Shown: positions 50,011-54,977 of the stretch, in pieces | How positions within the stretch are numbered: position 1 is the first letter of the stretch | How the letters are laid out: every line of letters begins with the position of its first letter | NCBI GenBank assembly: GCA_016182605.1 | Contig: JACPGE010000076.1 | Coordinates: forward strand, 1 to 54,977 | Reading direction: 5' to 3' | Length of the DNA: 54,977 nucleotides | From: Candidatus Hydrogenedentota bacterium | GTDB lineage: Bacteria > Hydrogenedentota > Hydrogenedentia > Hydrogenedentales > JAEUWI01 | The notes under the pieces: generated by a model | The model's input: the letters and a program-made list of their open reading frames with translations, nothing else | Told to the model about the DNA's origin: nothing | The model's database searches: none | Made by a program: the position numbers and the translations under genes

Positions 50011-50034
50011 AGCCTGCCCGTGGCGGCACGTCAA
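50006..50034 (-). promoter_or_regulatory. promoter of the PA0069-family radical SAM gene
   Basis: On the minus strand TTGACG (50034-50029), 17 bases and TATGAT (50011-50006). The -10 box is inside the right arm of the LexA-type palindrome. The start codon lies 22 bases beyond the -10. Confidence 0.65.
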
Positions 50035-50068
50035 GGGCAACGCCGCGCCCTGAGTCGACCGCCCACAC

Positions 50069-51130
50069 TCAGCCCGGAATGAAGCTCTGGTTCGCTTTCA
50101 AATCCAGCACCCACTGGGCGATGAGCTTCGAGGCGTTCTCCACGTCCTTCAGAGAGACCAGTTCCACGGGCGTATGCATGTAGCGGTTCGGAATGCCGAC
50201 GAGCGCGGTGGCCACGCCGCCCCGGCTCAGTTGCATGGCGTTCGCATCGGTGCCCGTGCCGCGTGGCATGGCGAAATGTTGAATCGGCACCTTGGCTGCC
50301 TTGGCGGCCTTCACGATGCCCTCGCGCACCACCGGGTTGATGTTGGGTCCGCGGCTGATGATGGGTCCCTGCCCGATCGAGGTGAATCCATAGCGCTCGC
50401 CCTCGCCGCAGGGGTGATCGGTGGCCCAGGCCACATCCACCGCGAGCCCCGCGTGGGGATTGCAGCCATAGGCGGAGGTGGTCGCGCCACGCAATCCGAT
50501 TTCCTCCTGCACGGTGGTCACGCAATAGACGGCCGCGTTCAGCTTCTTGCCCTGGAGGAGGCGCATCGCTTCCATGATGACAAAGGCGCCGATGCGGTCG
50601 TCCAGGGCGCGCGAAACCACCATGTCATTGCGCAGTTCCTGAAAGCCCACATCGATCGTGATGGGATCGGCCACCGACACCACGGATTCCGCGTCCTTCT
50701 TGTCGAGCGCGCCAATGTCAATCCAGAGCTTGTGGATCGGCAGGGCCTTGTGGCGATCCTCTTCCGGTGTGAGGTGGATGGCCTTGCGGCCGATGACCCC
50801 CTTGACCGGGCCCTTTGCGCCGTAGATCACGACGCGCTGTCCGCCCAGCACCGCCGCGTCCACGCCGCCAATCGGCACGAATCCGATGAAGCCTTTTTCG
50901 TCGATGGTGTTCACCATCAGGCCGATCTCGTCCACGTGTCCCGCGAGCATGATGCGCAACGGGGCCTTGGGATTGCGCACGTGGTATTGGTTCCCGTGGA
51001 CGTCCTTGTAGATCTCGTCCGCATAGGGCTTCATGTACTGTTTGCAGACCTTCTGGATCTGCTCCTCGAATCCGGAGGGGCTCGGCGTGTCGAGAAGTTT
51101 CTTCAACAGGGCCAGCGACTCTTTGCGCAT
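50069..51130 (-). CDS. M42 family metallo-aminopeptidase
   Basis: 353 residues; GAGGAAG precedes the ATG at 51130. Metal-ligand motifs of the M42 (PepA-like, tetrahedral aminopeptidase) family are visible: LAGHVDEIGLMV, VSRALDDRIGAFVIMEA, TTVQEEIGLRGATTSAY with the catalytic EE, and PNRYMHTPVELVSLKDV. The dodecameric enzymes of this family remove N-terminal residues from short peptides in the cytoplasm; members were once called endoglucanases. The ORF extends to 51211 but the extra residues are not family-like. It stands alone, 84 bases from the radical SAM gene. Confidence 0.92.
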   Translation of the reverse strand: MRKESLALLKKLLDTPSPSGFEEQIQKVCKQYMKPYADEIYKDVHGNQYHVRNPKAPLRIMLAGHVDEIGLMVNTIDEKGFIGFVPIGGVDAAVLGGQRVVIYGAKGPVKGVIGRKAIHLTPEEDRHKALPIHKLWIDIGALDKKDAESVVSVADPITIDVGFQELRNDMVVSRALDDRIGAFVIMEAMRLLQGKKLNAAVYCVTTVQEEIGLRGATTSAYGCNPHAGLAVDVAWATDHPCGEGERYGFTSIGQGPIISRGPNINPVVREGIVKAAKAAKVPIQHFAMPRGTGTDANAMQLSRGGVATALVGIPNRYMHTPVELVSLKDVENASKLIAQWVLDLKANQSFIPG

Positions 51131-51343
51131 TGCGTTCTTCCTCTTCTTGCAGCCCCGGGGGCGCAGACGCGATCCAAACAACTGGGCCGGCGGGCCGCAT
51201 ACGAAGGCCACCGTTCTGGCGGCTATTGTTCACGATAGGCGCGCAGCATTTCCAGCGAAGATGCAAGCGGCGCCTGGAAGTCTCTATCATAGCGGACCAG
51301 AAAGCCTGCGTGCGTGCGGCACGCCTAAACCCCGGGAGTTTCC

Positions 51344-51772
51344 ATGACCACAGACGATCCCCGCCTTAGCGGCTATGAACAATGGGGGGACCACGACCCC
51401 TTCGAAACCCTCACCGGCCCCCTTTACTTAAAGCGGGAGCCTGACGGCCGCCACCGTTGCGCTTTCGCGGTCTTGCCGCACCACATGAACGGTCAGGGGG
51501 CCATCCACGGCGGCATGCTCATGACCTTCGCGGACTTTGCGCTTTTTTCCTTCGCCCGCGATATTTTGAACGGGCCCACGGTCACCGTCTCGTTCAATTG
51601 CGACTTCACCGCGCCGGCCTATGCGGGGGATTTTCTCGAAGCCACGGGCGAAGTGGTGCATCAGTCGCGGAAGATGATCTTTGTTCAGGGCGTTCTCCGC
51701 CGCGGGGAAACGGTCGTGCTGCGCTTCTCTGGCCTGCTCAAGCGCGTCACGGTGCGCAGCGCCGCGGAGTAA
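51344..51772 (+). CDS. PaaI-type hotdog thioesterase
   Basis: 142 residues. The hotdog signature NGQGAIHGGMLMTFADFALF carries the HGG and Asp of PaaI-type acyl-CoA thioesterases, and TVSFNCDFTAPAYAGDFLEA follows. It would hydrolyse an aromatic or medium-chain acyl-CoA. It is monocistronic as far as can be seen: the next gene starts 100 bases later with its own signal peptide. It is distinct from the PaaI-like protein at 43446. Confidence 0.85.
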   Translation: MTTDDPRLSGYEQWGDHDPFETLTGPLYLKREPDGRHRCAFAVLPHHMNGQGAIHGGMLMTFADFALFSFARDILNGPTVTVSFNCDFTAPAYAGDFLEATGEVVHQSRKMIFVQGVLRRGETVVLRFSGLLKRVTVRSAAE

Positions 51773-51871
51773 TCTTCTCCGGCGCCGCATTGCTCCGCCC
51801 CAAGGGATCGATCTACCATGATCGCACTGTGACTTCATCGAACGGCATCTGCCCCAACAAGGATTGAACCC

Positions 51872-52783
51872 ATGAAACGCATGATCTGCTACGCCGCCCT
51901 CGCCTGCGCGCTATCTTGCGCGCCTGTCTCCTCCGCCGCGGAGGACGCCGAGGCGGTCATCATCGCGCCCAAAGGCGCGCCCGCCGCGGAAGCCCTCGAC
52001 TGGCACGTGGGCAGCCAGGCCTACACCTTCAACCACTACACCTTCTTCGAGGCGGTCGACAAGGTCAAGGCCCTCGGCCTCCACTACATCGAAGCCTACC
52101 CCGGCCAGACGCTGAGCAAGGAAGACGGCGACGCAAAGTTTGAGCATGGCATGTCCGCCGAACTCCAGAAGAAGGCCCTGGACTACCTGAAGGCCGCCGA
52201 CGTAAAGCTGATGAACTACGGCGTCGTGGGCATCGAGAACAAGGAAGTGGAAGCCCGCAAAGTATTCGACTTCGCCAAGGCCATGGGCATCGAAACCATC
52301 GTTTCCGAGCCCACCTTCGACAGTTTTGATCTTCTCGACACGTTGACGGAGGAATACGGCATCAACATCGCCATCCACAACCATCCCGAGCCCTCCCGCT
52401 ACTGGAATCCGGACATTCTTCTGGAGCATGTTAAAGATCACAACAAGCGTATCGGCGCCTGTGCCGACACGGGCCACTGGCAGCGCTCCGGCATCGACCC
52501 CGTGGAAGCGCTGAAGAAACTCGAAGGCCGCGTCATCTCCTTTCACGTGAAGGACCTCAATGAATTTGGCGTGCACGAAGCCCACGACGTGCCTTGGGGC
52601 ACGGGCGTTGGCAACCTGCGCGGCGTTCTCGCCGAAATGCAGCGCCAGGGCTTCAAGGGCGTCTTCTCCGCGGAATACGAACACAAATGGACCGAGTCCC
52701 TGCCGGACCTGGCCCTCTCCGTGGCGAATTTCAATGCCATCGCGGAATCGCTCACCGAACTGCAGCAGGCCAAGAAAAACTAG
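51872..52783 (+). CDS. exported sugar phosphate isomerase/epimerase-like protein
   Basis: 303 residues. A signal peptide (ICYAALACALSCAPVSSAAE) precedes a xylose-isomerase-like TIM barrel: AYTFNHYTFFEAVDKVKALG, NIAIHNHPEPSRYWNPD, and GACADTGHWQRSGIDPVEAL, followed by VISFHVKDLNEFG. These are the metal-binding segments of the AP_endonuc_2/TIM-barrel family. Exported members are frequent in Planctomycetes and Verrucomicrobia and probably act on sugars in the periplasm. A hairpin (52794-52839) follows the stop and may end its transcript. Confidence 0.85.
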   Translation: MKRMICYAALACALSCAPVSSAAEDAEAVIIAPKGAPAAEALDWHVGSQAYTFNHYTFFEAVDKVKALGLHYIEAYPGQTLSKEDGDAKFEHGMSAELQKKALDYLKAADVKLMNYGVVGIENKEVEARKVFDFAKAMGIETIVSEPTFDSFDLLDTLTEEYGINIAIHNHPEPSRYWNPDILLEHVKDHNKRIGACADTGHWQRSGIDPVEALKKLEGRVISFHVKDLNEFGVHEAHDVPWGTGVGNLRGVLAEMQRQGFKGVFSAEYEHKWTESLPDLALSVANFNAIAESLTELQQAKKN

Positions 52784-52793
52784 CGCAGCCATC

Positions 52794-52842
52794 GGGGCAG
52801 CCGCTTGCGTGTCTACCATGGACACGCGAGGGCTGCCCCTTC
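52794..52842 (+). terminator. long hairpin after the isomerase-like gene
   Basis: Arms from 52794-52813 and 52821-52839 pair over most of 19-20 bases, starting ggggcagcc and ending ggctgcccc, with a seven-base loop. Only TTCT follows, so it is a weak intrinsic terminator or a processing signal ahead of the beta-helix gene. Confidence 0.45.
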
Positions 52843-52856
52843 TCACAGGAGGCGCC

Positions 52857-54662
52857 ATGCCCACGTTTCTCATCCGCAACGCAGGCGCACTCGCATGTGC
52901 GCTGGGTTCTCTCCTCGCGGCGGCGTCTGGCGCCACCGAATACCATGTGGCCCGCAACGGATCCGATCAGGCCGCAGGCACAGTCGAGGCCCCGTTTCAA
53001 TCTCTGGGACACGCCGCCACCGTCTTGCAACCTGGCGACGCTTGCGTTGTCCGCGCGGGCGTCTACCGGGAAACCTTCCGCCCGGCCCATTCGGGCACCC
53101 CGGAGCAGCCCATCGTCATCCGCGCATTCGAAGGGGAGCGCGTTACGATCAGCGGTGCGGATGAAGTCACCGGGTGGATCGTGGGGGAGGGGGGACGCAT
53201 TAGCGTGCCCCTGGATGCCCCGGTGCGGCAGGTCTTCGCGAATGGCGCCATGTTGCACGAGGCGCGCTGGCCCAACATCGCGCCGGGAAGCGTGTGGCCC
53301 GAATGGGCCGAAGCTGGTGAAGGCAGCGATGCGCAGGGCATTAACGCCAGCGGACTTCCCGCGATGGATCTCAGCGGCGCCACCATCCACGTGCTCCCCG
53401 GAAGCCAATGGGTCACCTGGACCCGGCCCGTCACGGGCATCGATGCGGACGCGGCCAATGCGAAGATCCGTTTCGACGGATCCTGGCCCCAGGAGGACGC
53501 CTACCGCATTCAGCCCGGCACGCGCTACGCCCTGTTTGGCGCCGCAAGCCTGCTTGATGCCCCTGGCGAATGGCACTACGACGCGGCCACCCTGCAACTG
53601 GCAGTGCTGCCGCCAACCGGTGCAGCGCCTGATGCGACGCTCTTCGAGGTCAAGCGGCGCGATCTCGCCATCGATCTCCGTGGCCGCAGCCACGTCATCG
53701 TCGAAGGATTGCAGATCGTTGCGGCCACCGTGCACCTCGGCGATGCCACGCAGTGTGTGGTGCGCAATTGCCACCTGCGCTATCCCACCCACCTCACCGC
53801 AGCCGACGGCTGGGTCATCCCCGAGAGCGGACTCGTGCTCGGCGGCACGGCCAACCGCGTCTGTGATTCCTCCATCCAATACAGTGCGGGCAATGGCGTG
53901 GGCCTCAGCGGCACGGATAACACCATTGAAAACTGCCTCATCCGCTACGTGAACTATCTTGCGTCCGACTGTGGCGCCATCTTCGCCGGCGGCACAGGCC
54001 ACGTCATTACGCACAACACCCTTTCCGACGGCGGCCGCAGCATTCTGCTCCACCGCACCCTTAAGGCGGGCCGCATTACCCACAACGATATTTTCAATGC
54101 GGGCCTGCTTACCACCGATCTCGGCAGCACCTATTGTTTCGCCACGGACGGCGCCGGCACGGAGATCGCCTGGAACTGGGTGCACGACAACCAGGCCCGC
54201 CACGTCGGCGTGGGCATTTACATCGACAACGATTCCCGCAATTTCATCATCCATCACAATGTGTCCTGGAACAACCCCGACAGCGGCATCCGGCTGAACA
54301 CACCCTCCCACAACAACCTCGTGGCGAACAACACGGTCTTCAACAATGGCAACAGCCTCAGCTACTGGGGCGCGGACAACAACCGGGATCAGGCTGGGTG
54401 CCGCGTGGTGAACAATATCTTCACAGACAAGGTTGAAACGGGTGATGGTATCGTGCTGGAAAACAATCTGGCGGTGGAAGGTGCGGAATCCCTGGGATTG
54501 CGTCCCGAACACCTTGAGCTTGACGCCAGTTCTCCCTGCATCGATGCGGGCGTGCCGGTAGACGGGGTCACCGGAGAGATCACCGGGCAGGCCCCCGATC
54601 AGGGTGCATACGAGTTTGGCGCCGCGCCCTGGAAACCTGGCCACACCTGGGGCGAGCCCTGA
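52857..54662 (+). CDS. exported right-handed beta-helix protein
   Basis: 601 residues from ATG at 52857 with AGGAGG upstream. A signal peptide (NAGALACALGSLLAAASGA) is followed by TEYHVARNGSDQAAGTVEAP and FQSLGHAATVLQPGDACVV, the DUF1565-like entry of pectate-lyase-type proteins, and by many beta-helix turns rich in Asn and His (TDNTIENCLIRYVNYLASD, GHVITHNTLSDGGRSILL, RNFIIHHNVSWNNPDSGI). Such proteins bind or cleave polysaccharides. The C-terminus ends DASSPCIDAGVPVDG and DQGAYEFGA, common in this group. No catalytic residue set can be named. Confidence 0.85.
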   Translation: MPTFLIRNAGALACALGSLLAAASGATEYHVARNGSDQAAGTVEAPFQSLGHAATVLQPGDACVVRAGVYRETFRPAHSGTPEQPIVIRAFEGERVTISGADEVTGWIVGEGGRISVPLDAPVRQVFANGAMLHEARWPNIAPGSVWPEWAEAGEGSDAQGINASGLPAMDLSGATIHVLPGSQWVTWTRPVTGIDADAANAKIRFDGSWPQEDAYRIQPGTRYALFGAASLLDAPGEWHYDAATLQLAVLPPTGAAPDATLFEVKRRDLAIDLRGRSHVIVEGLQIVAATVHLGDATQCVVRNCHLRYPTHLTAADGWVIPESGLVLGGTANRVCDSSIQYSAGNGVGLSGTDNTIENCLIRYVNYLASDCGAIFAGGTGHVITHNTLSDGGRSILLHRTLKAGRITHNDIFNAGLLTTDLGSTYCFATDGAGTEIAWNWVHDNQARHVGVGIYIDNDSRNFIIHHNVSWNNPDSGIRLNTPSHNNLVANNTVFNNGNSLSYWGADNNRDQAGCRVVNNIFTDKVETGDGIVLENNLAVEGAESLGLRPEHLELDASSPCIDAGVPVDGVTGEITGQAPDQGAYEFGAAPWKPGHTWGEP

Positions 54663-54841
54663 ACGAGGCTTGCAGTGTAATAGCGAGAGAGCCGGAGTTC
54701 CGATATGTCCTCGCGAACGCGACTTCCATTCGAGTCCGTTTGGGGCGCCGCCATTTTACGGCCGCGAATGTTCGCTGCGGAATCCGTCCCTTTCTGGAAG
54801 GCCCCGGAGTTAATGATTTGAAGCATTTCATGTTACACTAA

Positions 54842-54977
54842 GGGTCTGTGACAAAATAACTCGACTATATTTATTCTGTTGTGCGATACTGTTATCCATG
54901 AAAACAGTAACCGATATCGCGCGACAATATAAGCAACTGCAGGGCTCGTTGGACGAGCGCGGCCGTCGTGAGTGGGC
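54842..54977 (+). mobile_element. left end of an insertion sequence resembling ISAzo13
   Basis: After a change to AT-rich sequence, gggtctgtgacaaaataac begins an element whose end resembles the gggtc...caaaataa termini of ISAzo13-type elements. The transposase gene begins 56 bases inside. The right end, and so the target duplication, is beyond the window. 54663-54841 holds no gene I can support. Confidence 0.5.
54898..54977 (+). CDS. transposase, ISAzo13-like (partial, runs off the window)
   Basis: The frame starts MKTVTDIARQYKQLQGSLDE and goes on RGRREWA to the last base. ISAzo13-family transposases open with a similar IAxxYxxLxxxLDERxRRxWA stretch. Only the first 26 residues are visible, so the call is by pattern only. 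Confidence 0.55.
   Translation, partial: MKTVTDIARQYKQLQGSLDERGRREW

Noticed and set aside
1-54977. tRNA, rRNA or CRISPR arrays
   Set aside because: No cloverleaf-like segment, rRNA core motif or regularly spaced repeat-spacer series was seen on either strand.

Overview
The window is a high-GC bacterial chromosome segment with dense, mostly operonic gene packing and sigma70-like promoters (TTGACA/TATAAT type, 17-18 bp spacing). Signal peptides and periplasmic-type domains point to a diderm. Several families are typical of the Planctomycetes/Lentisphaerae/Hydrogenedentota sphere: an ECF sigma factor fused to a membrane segment and carboxypeptidase-regulatory-like domains, DUF1844, paired DUF4159 proteins with MoxR/DUF58/BatA, a neutral-ceramidase-like protein, an exported sugar phosphate isomerase-like protein and a PHP-like hydrolase. 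The phylum assignment is inference; there is no rRNA or other marker gene here.

Layout. 1-520: no convincing large gene; one short Shine-Dalgarno-preceded ORF and a 13-bp inverted repeat. 521-3749: methyltransferase, DUF1844 protein, a 30-residue bS22/mS38-like ribosomal protein, ndk, then a membrane-anchored unknown. 3761-8708: the ECF-sigma fusion and a second carboxypeptidase-regulatory-like protein, separated by 780 bp of repeats (a 142-bp tandem duplication and GGGGACAGCCCC elements). 8930-10389: ArsR-type regulator and SRPBCC partner under a promoter overlapped by a palindromic operator. 10675-17676: electron-transfer operon: etfB, etfA, a membrane Fe-S Etf:quinone oxidoreductase and two acyl-CoA dehydrogenases, closed by a bidirectional terminator. 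17762-23705: an SDR; a cobalt/nickel ECF transporter (cbiO, cbiM, cbiL-like, cbiQ); an exported methyltransferase; a glyoxalase-fold protein; a quinone oxidoreductase.

23932-39220 is one long, tightly overlapping operon: peptidase-MA/TPR protein, DUF4159, MoxR ATPase, DUF58, BatA-like protein, a 1210-residue coiled-coil membrane protein, a VWA/glutamine-amidotransferase-fold protein, a caspase/C13-fold protein lacking its cysteine, and a second DUF4159. It is followed by a hybrid histidine kinase with its own promoter, then a minus-strand group of PHP-like hydrolase, thioesterase and ceramidase-like protein.

45850-48900 is an accessory island of lower GC. Three colinear gene relics (PLD-type helicase N-terminus, Eco57I-like methylase C-terminus, DarT-like N-terminus) look like the remains of a defence locus. 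They abut an overlapping cassette of unknown function: a 498-residue protein with a possible papain/C39-like Cys-His pair, a 59-residue helical protein and a DprA/SLOG-like protein that seems frameshifted at a T6 tract. This is the best candidate here for something undescribed. 48914-54662 returns to housekeeping: a PA0069-family radical SAM gene with a LexA-type box, an M42 aminopeptidase, a thioesterase, an exported isomerase-like protein and a beta-helix protein. The window ends inside an insertion sequence resembling ISAzo13.
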